Assembly: GCA_035552095.1 (NCBI GenBank)
Contig: DASZMA010000015.1
Span: forward strand, 5,407-69,406
DNA from: Bog-473 sp035552095
GTDB lineage: Bacteria > Actinomycetota > Acidimicrobiia > Acidimicrobiales > RAAP-2
Length of the DNA stretch: 64,000 nt
Direction of reading: 5' to 3'
Of the stretch, positions 51,314-60,192 are shown one piece after another; position 1 is the first letter of the stretch, and every line of letters begins with the position of its first letter. The notes below the pieces were generated by a model, which ran no database searches, was not told where the DNA came from, and was given only the letters and a program-made list of their open reading frames with translations. The position numbers and the translations under genes were made by a program.

Positions 51314-52594
51314 ATGGCTGCCACGACGCAACGATCCACTGCGAAACGCCCTTCTCGGGGTGAGAACGCCGCTGCGACGGCGTCTCCCCGTCCGGCCGGT
51401 CGATCCAGGGTCAGCAACGCCGGCGCCGGCAGCACCCTCGGCCCGCCGTCCACCCTCAGCCCCAGCAGCACCCGAGGGGTCAGCCTCCTGGCCACCGCCG
51501 CGACCGCGACCGCGACCGCCACCGCGACCAGCGCCGACCCGTCGGTGCTGGTGCCGGGCACCACGGCCCCGTTGGGCGAGGACCTCCTGCTCTGCCACGA
51601 CCGGGCCAGCGGGCTCAACGCGGCCATCGCGGTGGACGACACGACGCTCGGACCGGGGCTCGGTGGTGTGCGTTGGTTGCCCTACCCGTCCTTCGACGCC
51701 GCCGTCGAGGAGGCCTGCCGGCTGTCGCGGGTCATGACGCTCAAGAACGCCCTGGCCGACATCCCCTACGGCGGGGCCAAGTCGGTCATGCAACGCGACC
51801 CCGATGACGACCGGGCCGGTGATCCGGCCCGCCGCAGGGCCCAGCTGGTGGCGTTCGGCCACGCCGTGGCCCGCCTCGGCGGCGCCTACGTCCCCGGTGT
51901 CGACATGGGGACCTCGGTGGCCGATCTGGCCGTCATGGCCACCGTCACGCCCTGGGTGAGCTGCCACCACCAGGACCCCTCCCCCGCTACCGCACTGGGC
52001 GTCTTCCATTCCATCGCCGCCGCCGTCGCGCACACGCTGCGCCGCGACCTTTCCGGCGTGGCCGTGACGGTGCAGGGCGCCGGGCACGTGGGTGCCGCTC
52101 TGGCCGCGCTCCTGGCCGCCCGGGGTGCGGTGGTGACCCTGGCCGATGTCGACCCCGCTCGCGCCGCCGCGGTGGCCCGGCAGGTCGGTGGGACCGTGGT
52201 CGACCCGGCGTTGGCGCACGCCAAAGCGGCCGACGTGTTCGCCCCCTGTGCCTCGGCCCGGGTGCTGCACGGGCCGGCCATTGACGAACTGCGCTGCCCG
52301 CTGGTGGTGGGCGCCGCCAACGACGTGCTGGCCGAACGGGCCGGCGCCCAAGCGTTGGCCGACCGCGGCATCGTGTACGTGCCCGACTTCCTCTCCAACG
52401 CCGGCGGGGTGATCCAGATCCACGCCGAGCGAACGGGGTGGCACGACGTCCGCCTGCGGGAGGCGCTCGAGGCCATCGGGCAACGCACGACCGACCTGTT
52501 GGAGCAGTCCAGCCGGGACGGCTCCCTCCCACTGGAGGTGGCCGAGGGTTGGGCCTCGCTCCGTCTGGGTAGAACCGTGACCATTCCCGACTGA
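51314..52594 (+). CDS. Leucine/valine dehydrogenase-like Glu/Leu/Phe/Val dehydrogenase
   Basis: The 426-residue protein oxidatively deaminates a branched-chain amino acid with NAD+. Substrate and catalytic lysines are in RVMTLKNALADIPYGGAKSV (Lys144 and Lys156), and the NAD motif is VQGAGHVGAALAALLAARGA. Residues 1-75 are a low-complexity Ala/Thr/Ser/Pro tail, partly encoded by a (GCGACC)x3 repeat at 51500-51517, not part of the usual enzyme. Leucine dehydrogenases are about 350 residues, so the tail is extra. Earlier in-frame starts at 51248 or 51257 would overlap the promoter. It is followed 14 bases later by the 2-oxoacid oxidoreductase. Confidence 0.87.
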   Translation: MAATTQRSTAKRPSRGENAAATASPRPAGRSRVSNAGAGSTLGPPSTLSPSSTRGVSLLATAATATATATATSADPSVLVPGTTAPLGEDLLLCHDRASGLNAAIAVDDTTLGPGLGGVRWLPYPSFDAAVEEACRLSRVMTLKNALADIPYGGAKSVMQRDPDDDRAGDPARRRAQLVAFGHAVARLGGAYVPGVDMGTSVADLAVMATVTPWVSCHHQDPSPATALGVFHSIAAAVAHTLRRDLSGVAVTVQGAGHVGAALAALLAARGAVVTLADVDPARAAAVARQVGGTVVDPALAHAKAADVFAPCASARVLHGPAIDELRCPLVVGAANDVLAERAGAQALADRGIVYVPDFLSNAGGVIQIHAERTGWHDVRLREALEAIGQRTTDLLEQSSRDGSLPLEVAEGWASLRLGRTVTIPD

Positions 52595-52608
52595 GAACGG
52601 ACGCCCCG

Positions 52609-55600
52609 GTGCGCACGGTCACACTGAGCGACAGGTACGAGGCCACCGAGGGCACCGTCTTGCTGTCGGGCATGGAAGCCATCGTCCGGCTCTTCCTGAC
52701 CCAGCGCCGGCTCGATGAGCGGCGCCACCTCTCCACCGGGCTGTTCATCAGCGGCTACGAGGGCTCACCCCTGGGTGGGCTCGACCAGCAACTGTTGCGG
52801 GCCCACGACCTGCTCAGCCAGGCCGGCATCGTCTTCACCCCGGGCATCAACGAGGAGCTGGCGGCCACCGCGGTGGGCGGCACCCAGCTAACCGGCGAGT
52901 TGCCGGGCCGGCGGGTCGACGGCGTGGTGGGCTTCTGGTACGGCAAGAACCCCGGGCTGGACCGGGCGGCCGACGCCATCCGCCACGCCAGCGTCTCGGG
53001 CACCTCGCCCCTGGGCGGCGCGGTCGCCCTGGTGGGCGACGACCCCATGTCGAAGTCCTCCACCCTGCCCAGCTCGTGCGAGCAGATGGCGCGGGCACTC
53101 GGCACGCCGCTGCTGGCGCCGTCCTCGGTGAGCGACATCCTCACGTTGGGCCTGCACGCCGTCGCCCTGTCCCGCTACGCCGGGCTGTGGACCGCGCTCA
53201 AAATTGTGGCCGACATCGCCGACGCCAGCGCCACGGTCACCATCCCGCCCCTAGCCACCATCGGCATCCCCGCGCCCGACCAGTCCAGGCTGTGGCACCC
53301 GCGCGCCCTGATCGGCCCGGGCGCCCTGGAGGCCGAGGAGGACTTCGTGCGCGTGCGCATCCCGCGCACCTTCGAGTACACCGAGATGGCCGGGCTCAAC
53401 CGCATCACCAGCGAGCCGACCCGGCCCCGCCTGGCCATCCTGGCCTCGGGCCTGGCCTATGCCGCCACGGTGCGCGCGCTCGGCGACCTGGGTCTGCGCG
53501 ACCACGATCAGGACGACCTCGGCGTGCGCCTGGTCAAGATCGACCTGCCCTGGCCGCTCAGCCCCTTCGCCCTGCGGGCCATGGTGCACCGGGCGGACGA
53601 GGTCCTGGTGGTCGAGGACAAGGCGCCGGTGGTCGAGGAGCAACTCAAGTCCGCCCTCTACCGCCAGCCCCACCAACCGCGCGTCCTGGGCAAGGCGGAC
53701 GCGGCCGAGCAGCCGCTCATCCCCCGGTACGGCGCCGTCACCACCGAGATCGTGGCCGTGGCCCTGGCCCAGATGTGGCGCGACGCCCCGCTCCCGCCGC
53801 CCGTCCGCGCCGCCGTCGACCAGCGCAACCACCCCGAGCCGATCCGCATCAGCCTGGCGGCGGCGTCGGGCTCGCCCGAGCCGGCCCCGCGCACCCCCTA
53901 CTTCTGCTCGGGCTGCCCCCACAACATCTCGACCCGGGCCGACGACGACCAGCTGGTGGGGTTGGGCATCGGCTGCCACATCATGGCCGCCTTCGACGGC
54001 GAGGGCCGGGGCCACCAGGTGGGCATGACCCAGATGGGGGGCGAGGGGGCGCAGTGGATCGGCATGGCCCCGTTCACCGAAGACCGCCACTACGCCCAGA
54101 ACATCGGCGATGGCACCTTCTTCCACTCCGGCTCGCTGGCCGTGCGGGCCGCGGTGGCGTCCGGGGTGACCATGACCTACAAGATCCTCTACAACGACGC
54201 CGTGGCCATGACCGGGGGCCAGACGCCGATCGGCCAGGTCGGCGTGCCCGAGCTCACGCACTGGCTGGCCATGGAAGGGGTGCGCCGGGTCGTGGTCACC
54301 ACACCGGAGCCCCGCCAGTTCGACGGAGCCGACGTCCACCCCATCGCCACCGTGGTGCACCGCGACCAGATGCCTGAGGCGCTGCGCCAGCTGGCCGCCA
54401 CCGAGGGGGTGACCGCCCTCATCCACCACGACCCCTGCGCGGCGGAGGAACGTCGGCTGCGCAACCGGGGCCAGCGGCCGGCCCTGACCGAATCGGTCTG
54501 GATCAACCGCCGGGTCTGCGAGGGCTGCGGCGACTGCGCCGAACAGTCGACCTGCATGTCTCTGGTGCACGTCGACACCGAGTTCGGCCAGAAGATGTCG
54601 GTGCACCAGGGCAGCTGCAACCTCGACCGGACGTGCGTCAAGGGGGAGTGCCCCTCCTTCGTCATCGCCCGCCACGGGCCCGACGGCGCCAGCGGCGCCA
54701 CCGAGTCGACCCGCTCGTTCCCCGCCCCGCCGACGTCACTGCCGGCGCCGACCACGCGGGCCTGGTCCGGCGAGACGGTGATCCGCATGCCGGGCATCGG
54801 CGGGACCGGGGTGGTGTCGGCCTCCCGCATTGTGCAGATGGCGGCGCACCTGGGCGGGCTCCACGCCGCCAGCATCGACCAGACCGGCCTGGCCCAGAAG
54901 GGTGGCCCGGTCACCTCCGACGTCCGCCTGGCCCGCAACCCGATCAGCGGTGACGTGCACGCCGGCCGGGGCGGGGCCGACCTGCTGCTCGGCTTCGACC
55001 TCCTCGGTGCGGCCGACGACAGCGCACTCGCGTCGGCGTCGCCCCAGCGCACGGTGGCCGTGCTCAACCTGGCCGAGGTGCCCACCGCCGCCATGCTCCG
55101 CCATCAGGGCACGGCCTTCCCGCTGGCCGCCGGCCTCCGCGCCCGCATCGCCCGAGCTACCCGGGCCGACGAGATGGTGTGCCTGGACGCCCAGGCCATC
55201 GCCGAGCAACTGACGGGCGACCACCTGGCGGCCAATCTGGTGCTGATCGGGGCCGCCTTCCAAGCCGGGTGGCTGCCCGTGGGCGCGGCCGAGTTGGCCG
55301 AGGCCATCGCACTGAACGGGGTCAACGTGGAGGCCAGCCAGGCCGCCCTCGCCTGGGGCCGGGCCGCCGTGGCCCAGCCGTCACTGGTGGCCGACGCCCT
55401 GGCTCCCCCCGAGGCCCGGCCAGACCACCGCCCGCCGCACCCGCTACCGGCCGACTTCACGCCGGACGGGTCATGGCCCGAAGCGCTGCGCCAATCGGTC
55501 GAGATCCGCACCGCCGAGCTCATCGCCTTCCAGAGCGCCCGGCTGGCCCGGGACTACCTCCAGCGGGTGCGCCGGGTGGCCGAGCGCGAGTTCCAGGCCA

Positions 55601-56142
55601 CCGACGACCCGCTCCGGCCGGTGACCCAGGCCTTCGCCCGTGGCCTCTTCGCGCTCATGGCCAGCAAGGACGAGTACGAGGTGGCCCGGCTGCACCTGCT
55701 GCCCGAGGAGCAGGAAGCCTTCGCCCGGGCCTTCCCGGGGGCGCGCCGGGTCTACCTGCTCAAGCCACCGCTGCTGGCCGCCCTCGGCCTCAAGGGCAAG
55801 ATCAAGCTGACCCGGTCGGCCCGGCCGGCCTTCACCCTGCTGCGGACGGCCCGACACCTGCGGGGCACGCCGCTCGACGTCTTCGGCTGGTCAGCCGAGC
55901 GCCGGGCCGAGCGCCAGTTCCTCGACGATTACCTCGAGGTGGTGGAGACGGCGCTGGGTCACCTGACGCCGGTCAGTGCGGGCGCGGTGGAGGCGCTGGT
56001 CGACCTGGCCAACAACGTCCACGGCTACGCCCACATCCGATCGGCCAGCATGGCGGCGGCCCGCCAGCGGGCCGACCGACAGCTCGAGGCGCTGACCGGA
56101 TCGGTGCGAGCCAGCGAGGGCAGCCTGCCCATCGCCGGCTAG
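52609..56142 (+). CDS. Indolepyruvate:ferredoxin oxidoreductase family fusion protein
   Basis: The 1177-residue enzyme fuses the alpha and gamma parts of IOR. Domains: a pyruvate-ferredoxin-type pyrimidine domain (about 20-350), TPP-binding core (440-600; NIGDGTFFHSG, KILYNDAVAMTGGQ), a cysteine cluster for Fe-S (636-690; CEGCGDCAEQSTC and CVKGEC), the gamma domain (725-900; GIGGTGVVSASRIVQ) and a C-terminal domain typical of these long proteins. It decarboxylates 2-oxoacids such as indolepyruvate or branched-chain 2-oxoacids to acyl-CoA and reduces ferredoxin. After leucine dehydrogenase, the 2-oxo acid it uses is plausibly from leucine or valine. GTG start. Confidence 0.92.
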   Translation: MRTVTLSDRYEATEGTVLLSGMEAIVRLFLTQRRLDERRHLSTGLFISGYEGSPLGGLDQQLLRAHDLLSQAGIVFTPGINEELAATAVGGTQLTGELPGRRVDGVVGFWYGKNPGLDRAADAIRHASVSGTSPLGGAVALVGDDPMSKSSTLPSSCEQMARALGTPLLAPSSVSDILTLGLHAVALSRYAGLWTALKIVADIADASATVTIPPLATIGIPAPDQSRLWHPRALIGPGALEAEEDFVRVRIPRTFEYTEMAGLNRITSEPTRPRLAILASGLAYAATVRALGDLGLRDHDQDDLGVRLVKIDLPWPLSPFALRAMVHRADEVLVVEDKAPVVEEQLKSALYRQPHQPRVLGKADAAEQPLIPRYGAVTTEIVAVALAQMWRDAPLPPPVRAAVDQRNHPEPIRISLAAASGSPEPAPRTPYFCSGCPHNISTRADDDQLVGLGIGCHIMAAFDGEGRGHQVGMTQMGGEGAQWIGMAPFTEDRHYAQNIGDGTFFHSGSLAVRAAVASGVTMTYKILYNDAVAMTGGQTPIGQVGVPELTHWLAMEGVRRVVVTTPEPRQFDGADVHPIATVVHRDQMPEALRQLAATEGVTALIHHDPCAAEERRLRNRGQRPALTESVWINRRVCEGCGDCAEQSTCMSLVHVDTEFGQKMSVHQGSCNLDRTCVKGECPSFVIARHGPDGASGATESTRSFPAPPTSLPAPTTRAWSGETVIRMPGIGGTGVVSASRIVQMAAHLGGLHAASIDQTGLAQKGGPVTSDVRLARNPISGDVHAGRGGADLLLGFDLLGAADDSALASASPQRTVAVLNLAEVPTAAMLRHQGTAFPLAAGLRARIARATRADEMVCLDAQAIAEQLTGDHLAANLVLIGAAFQAGWLPVGAAELAEAIALNGVNVEASQAALAWGRAAVAQPSLVADALAPPEARPDHRPPHPLPADFTPDGSWPEALRQSVEIRTAELIAFQSARLARDYLQRVRRVAEREFQATDDPLRPVTQAFARGLFALMASKDEYEVARLHLLPEEQEAFARAFPGARRVYLLKPPLLAALGLKGKIKLTRSARPAFTLLRTARHLRGTPLDVFGWSAERRAERQFLDDYLEVVETALGHLTPVSAGAVEALVDLANNVHGYAHIRSASMAAARQRADRQLEALTGSVRASEGSLPIAG

Positions 56143-56168
56143 TCCGGCCGCCGGTGCGCTACGCGCGC

Positions 56169-57767
56169 TCAGCCCGGATACAGGGTGGCGACGTCCAGCG
56201 TCTCGGGCGCCGCGAAGATGTGCGATTGCGGTATCCCCTTCAGCCACGGTTGGGCGACTATCGCGTCATCCACGTCGGCCACATTCAGCCAGCAGCCACT
56301 GGCCACCGCTTTCTCAATCACCTTGTTGTAGAGCGCGTCTGACCCGGCGGCGACGGCTTGGGCGTCCAACGCCGCGATACCGGGAACGTTGCAGTTCAAG
56401 AACTGCAACCCACCGAGGGGGTCGTATTCGATGTGGGTCCAGGTGTAGGGATTGTCCGCGTCCGGTGTGAAGTAGTTCACCAGGAGGTTCGGCGATTGCG
56501 TCTTGGAGTCCTGGACCGAGCCGACCCAGCCGTAAATCTGCGAGGTCTGATATCCCACCACCTTGACGGTGAGGCCGTCGCTCTGGAGCTGGGCCCCAAT
56601 GTCTTCGGCCATCAATTCGTCGTCGGGAAGGCCGGTGTCGTAGCCAATGGTGAGGGTGCGCTCAGTGGAGGGCAGCTTGGCCACAATGCGCTTGAGCGGG
56701 GCGGGGTTATAGGCGATGCCCTGTTTCCCGTTCTGGAGCGGGAGCAGGTGGGCGGGACCCGCCTGGGTCGGCACCGTGGCCCGGCCCGGGAATACGCCGT
56801 CCACGATCGCTTGCCGGTTGATGGCCTCCAGCAAGGCCACCCGGTCGACCTGTGAGGTAAGGAACCCCAGGTTCTCGTTGACGAACACGGTCTGCGACTC
56901 GGGAATGGGGATCGTGTAGAGCTTCACGTTCGCCTTGGTGCGGTACTGGGCTAAGGCGGACGTGGTGAGATCGTGCAGCATGGCGGCGATCTGGCCGCTG
57001 TTGAACTGGATCTCCTGATTGGAGAGGTTGTCGATCACCGGCAGATTGACCGTCGTGTAGTACGGCTTCTTGCCCCAATACTGAGGGAAGAACTTCATCT
57101 GGTAGCTGACGCCGACTTTGGCTTGGGTCAGGACGTACGGTCCAGTTCCGATGTCGTGCGTATCGAGGTAGGTCTGGTCGTGATCGGTTCCGGCGTACTT
57201 GACCAACGCGGGCGGGCTCTCCATGACGGGTCCCCAGGCCGAGGCCAGGAAGTCGAGGAAGGCGGAGTTGGGCTGCTTGAGCGTGATGACGGCGGTGTAC
57301 GGGTCAGGCGTAGTGACCGCGGTCACATCGGCGACCATGTAGGCCGGGCCGCCGTCGACCGCGGTGCGGCGGGCAAAGGACGGCGCAATGGCCGCAGACG
57401 TAAAGGGCGTGCCATCGTGGAACACCACGCCGTGGCGTAGTTGGAAGGTGTACGTCAACTTGTCGGAACTGACCTTCCAGCTCGTGGCCAATTGCGGGAT
57501 GATCTTGCCCGATGTCGTGTTTGGTGCGTACTGGACCAGGCCCTGGTAGATGTCTCGCGTCAAAATGAGCCCTTCCCCGCCATAGAACACGTCGGGGTCG
57601 GGCGGCTGACCAGGGTCCTGGAGGAAGGACAGATCAAGCGTGTGGCTCGTCGGAAACGAGGGGGCGGCCACCGCGGTGGTCGTGCTGAACATGAGGACGC
57701 CCACGCTGACGCTGAGGGCAGCGAGCAGGCAGTACCCCACCTTCTGGAGGGACGAACGGGAAGTCAT
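56169..57767 (-). CDS. Family 5 extracellular solute-binding protein (ABC importer)
   Basis: The 532-residue protein has a signal peptide (1-34, ending TTAVAA) and an SBP_bac_5 body: TLDLSFLQDPGQPPDPD, YQGLVQYA, QLATSWKVSSDKLTYTFQLR and VVFHDGTPFT. Relatives bind peptides, nickel or opines. No lipobox cysteine is visible, and no permease or ATPase genes follow, so it would have to work with components encoded elsewhere. It is 12 bases after the cysteine hydrolase gene on the same strand. The base composition is less GC-rich than the neighbours. Confidence 0.88.
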   Translation of the reverse strand: MTSRSSLQKVGYCLLAALSVSVGVLMFSTTTAVAAPSFPTSHTLDLSFLQDPGQPPDPDVFYGGEGLILTRDIYQGLVQYAPNTTSGKIIPQLATSWKVSSDKLTYTFQLRHGVVFHDGTPFTSAAIAPSFARRTAVDGGPAYMVADVTAVTTPDPYTAVITLKQPNSAFLDFLASAWGPVMESPPALVKYAGTDHDQTYLDTHDIGTGPYVLTQAKVGVSYQMKFFPQYWGKKPYYTTVNLPVIDNLSNQEIQFNSGQIAAMLHDLTTSALAQYRTKANVKLYTIPIPESQTVFVNENLGFLTSQVDRVALLEAINRQAIVDGVFPGRATVPTQAGPAHLLPLQNGKQGIAYNPAPLKRIVAKLPSTERTLTIGYDTGLPDDELMAEDIGAQLQSDGLTVKVVGYQTSQIYGWVGSVQDSKTQSPNLLVNYFTPDADNPYTWTHIEYDPLGGLQFLNCNVPGIAALDAQAVAAGSDALYNKVIEKAVASGCWLNVADVDDAIVAQPWLKGIPQSHIFAAPETLDVATLYPG

Positions 57768-57779
57768 GTAATGAATCTC

Positions 57780-58415
57780 CTAGCGGGGAGCGATCGGCAC
57801 GGAAACGGATGATGCGAAGGCGAGACACACTTCATCGGCGGTGCGGCGGGCGCCATGGTGCAGGTGCTCCATGGCATCGAGGGCGGCCTGGTGACGTGCG
57901 GGCGTGGAGCCGATGACCGCGTCCTCGACGACCCGCACGTAGAGATCACGCTGGAAGGCGTCGACGAAGGTGTAGTGGACGCAGATATCAGTCAGCCCAC
58001 CGGCCAGGATCACCGTCGTGGCATGCAGGGAGCGGAGCATCAGGTCGAGTTCGGATGCGAAGAAGCACGAGCATCGTCGCTTGACGACGCGGCATTCGCC
58101 TTCGATCGGCGTGAGGGATGGCCACAGCTCGGTCGACTCAGCCCCGTCGACGCAACGCAGCGCCTCCACCTGATCGATCTCCCTGCCGTAATCGATGCCC
58201 GAAGGACGGTGGATCTCCTGGCAGAACACGATGGGGATCCGGGCGGTTCGGGCCGCCGCCACGACCTGCTCAATACGCTCGATCGTCCGGGGGACCTCTC
58301 GGGGATCCTCAATACCGCCGTGCTCGGGCGACACGGCCCAGTCGCGTTGGACGTCGACGAGAACGAGCACGGCCTGATCCACGACGATCGGCTTCGGTTG
58401 GGTGAGCTCGCTCAA
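57780..58415 (-). CDS. Isochorismatase-family cysteine hydrolase
   Basis: The 211-residue enzyme has the cysteine-hydrolase triad: Asp21 in VLVLVDVQRD, Lys112 in VVKRRCSCFFA and nucleophile Cys145 in GGLTDICVHYT. Relatives hydrolyse amides such as nicotinamide, N-carbamoylsarcosine or biuret. The start is uncertain: TTG at 58415, or GTG at 58382 closer to the core. It precedes the solute-binding protein gene by 12 bases. Neighbouring M20 and MIO-lyase genes hint at amide or amino-acid-derived substrates. Confidence 0.85.
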   Translation of the reverse strand: MSELTQPKPIVVDQAVLVLVDVQRDWAVSPEHGGIEDPREVPRTIERIEQVVAAARTARIPIVFCQEIHRPSGIDYGREIDQVEALRCVDGAESTELWPSLTPIEGECRVVKRRCSCFFASELDLMLRSLHATTVILAGGLTDICVHYTFVDAFQRDLYVRVVEDAVIGSTPARHQAALDAMEHLHHGARRTADEVCLAFASSVSVPIAPR

Positions 58416-58436
58416 TGGTGCTCGGTATCCTGCATG

Positions 58437-58446
58437 CTGTACACAG
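58437..58446. promoter_or_regulatory. GTATAC-like operator, variant copy upstream of the hydrolase-SBP operon
   Basis: CTGTACACAG lies 21 bases upstream of the cysteine hydrolase start and resembles the two GTATAC sites next to the ammonia-lyase/GntR and M20 genes (CGGTATACCG and CTGTATACCG). Confidence 0.4.
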
Positions 58447-58543
58447 AACAATGATCGACCCTTGTTGCTCCCTTGCGTCCGGTTTGTTTCGGGCGGATGA
58501 ACTACATCGGCCGAGGCCGCCGGTTGCCTGCTGAGCCGGTGGC

Positions 58544-60040
58544 CTACTGAGGGGCCGGGAGATCGGACGCAGCCAGGGCCGCTGCCAGGCCCTCGAGGAC
58601 GTGGGACAGGGGCTGATCCAGACGGAGGGTGCCGATGCTCCCCCCGGCCAGACCCAAGAGCCATTTGCCTCCGGCCGAAGTCGGCGTGGCGCCGCCGCGC
58701 TGCAAGAGGACGGCGGTGGCCACCGCCTCGGCGGCCAGGACGGCCCGGGCGTGCGCCAGTACGTCAAGTGCGTGCAAGGCGGCGATGGTCGCATTGGGGA
58801 CGTGATCCTCGACCGAATCCACCGGCAACCAGTGCCCGGTCCCGATGCCGGTCGACGCGATCTCCATCAGGGACGCCGTGGCGGTGGTCAGCACCATGGT
58901 GAGGCCCACCCCTTCAACCGGTTCGTCCCCTCCGCCCCGGGCCAGCGCGGCGGTCAGGTGGGCCGTGCGCTGACGACTGAGCGCGGCCACCTCGCCCACC
59001 GCCAACCGGAGCGTGTCCGCCGTGAGGCCGAGCGGCGCCCCGTGGAAGTTTCCGCCCGAGGCCACTGCACCGTCGTCAGTGACGAGGGGGTTGTCCGTGC
59101 AGCTCGCCAATTCGATCTCGCAGGTCGACCAGGCCCAGCCGTAGGCGTCACGGGCCGCCCCGTGAACCTGGGGTATGCAGCGCCAGCAGTAGGGATCGTG
59201 CAGACCCTGCCTCCCGAGCCTCGCCGGCCCCACGCCGGCCAGCGCATGACGGAGGCTTGCCGCGGTGGCCACCGCACCAGGGTGCGCTCGGGCGCCCACA
59301 ATGGTCGGTCCAAACGCTTCGACGTGACCACCGAGGGCCTCCAGGCCCCCCATGGCCACCCACTCGCTGGCCACCAGCAGCTGTGCCGTTTCGGCACAGA
59401 CGTGGGCCGCCAGGGAAGCCGTGACCGCTGTCCCGTTCACGAGGCTGAGTCCGTCGCGCGGGCCGAGTTCGACGACGGAGACCCGTGCCTCCTCCAGCGC
59501 CGCGGACGCGGCGATGGTGCTTCCGTCTCGGCGGAGTACCTGACCCTCTCCGAGCAACGCCAGGGCAGCATGGCCAGACGGGACGAGATCACCGCTGGCG
59601 CCCAACGATCCCGTACGGGGGACGACCGGGGCGAACCCTGCGTTCAGGAGGGCGACCATGCTCTCGACGACTGCGACCCGAGCACCGGTCAGGCCGGTGG
59701 AGATGCTGAGAATCTTGGCCAGCCAGACCCCCCTGGCCCAGGGCCGGGCCAGTGACGGGCCCGTGCCGCAGGCATGGCTGCGAATGGTGGCCATCTGAAA
59801 GTCCGTTTGCTCTGCGGGGAGAATCTGACGACCGCTGGCCGCGCCGTAGGCGGTGGTGACGCCGTACACCGCGGCCCCGGCCCGAAGAAGTGCCTCAAAG
59901 GTCAGCTCGGCCGACTTGATCCGATGCCATATCGCTTCCTCCACCAGGAGCTCCGCTCCGTCGCACACGGCCAGAAAGGCGGCACCCTTGAGGCCGTGCA
60001 CTCCGAGGACAACCGGCGAGCCATCTTCATGGTCAACCAC
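58544..60040 (-). CDS. MIO-dependent aromatic amino acid / histidine ammonia-lyase
   Basis: The 498-residue enzyme has the MIO cofactor triad Ala148-Ser149-Gly150 in GSLGASGDLVP. The substrate-selectivity position is Ser88-His89 (RSHACGTG), the HAL-like pair; phenylalanine lyases have Phe/Leu there. The usual TSANQ loop after VDS is shortened (VDSVEDHVPN), so specificity may differ from HutH. GTG start with GGAGG 4 bases upstream. No other histidine-degradation genes are nearby. It heads the minus-strand set ending in the solute-binding protein and is divergent from a GntR gene. Substrate: histidine or a related aromatic or heterocyclic amino acid. Confidence 0.88.
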   Translation of the reverse strand: MVDHEDGSPVVLGVHGLKGAAFLAVCDGAELLVEEAIWHRIKSAELTFEALLRAGAAVYGVTTAYGAASGRQILPAEQTDFQMATIRSHACGTGPSLARPWARGVWLAKILSISTGLTGARVAVVESMVALLNAGFAPVVPRTGSLGASGDLVPSGHAALALLGEGQVLRRDGSTIAASAALEEARVSVVELGPRDGLSLVNGTAVTASLAAHVCAETAQLLVASEWVAMGGLEALGGHVEAFGPTIVGARAHPGAVATAASLRHALAGVGPARLGRQGLHDPYCWRCIPQVHGAARDAYGWAWSTCEIELASCTDNPLVTDDGAVASGGNFHGAPLGLTADTLRLAVGEVAALSRQRTAHLTAALARGGGDEPVEGVGLTMVLTTATASLMEIASTGIGTGHWLPVDSVEDHVPNATIAALHALDVLAHARAVLAAEAVATAVLLQRGGATPTSAGGKWLLGLAGGSIGTLRLDQPLSHVLEGLAAALAASDLPAPQ

Positions 60041-60098
60041 GGCGCCTCCATCCGGGTAGATGGCGCGTGGCCCCGACGAGCACCGCGCTGTCTCGGTT

Positions 60099-60112
60099 CA
60101 CGGTATACCGTG
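60099..60112. promoter_or_regulatory. Palindromic GntR operator
   Basis: CACGGTATACCGTG is a perfect 14-base palindrome in the 152-base gap between the ammonia-lyase and GntR genes. Its GTATAC core recurs near the M20 gene and in variant form near the hydrolase. Confidence 0.65.
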
Positions 60113-60192
60113 GACAATTGGAGCCCGAGGTGGCCGGAGCAGCAGTCATCGGAGAACCCGAAGCGCGGCGCTGAGGAGAAGGGGACGAGAAT

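Noticed and set aside
58544..60040. Standard histidine utilisation (hut) operon
   Set aside because: No urocanase, imidazolonepropionase or formiminoglutamase gene is next to the lyase.
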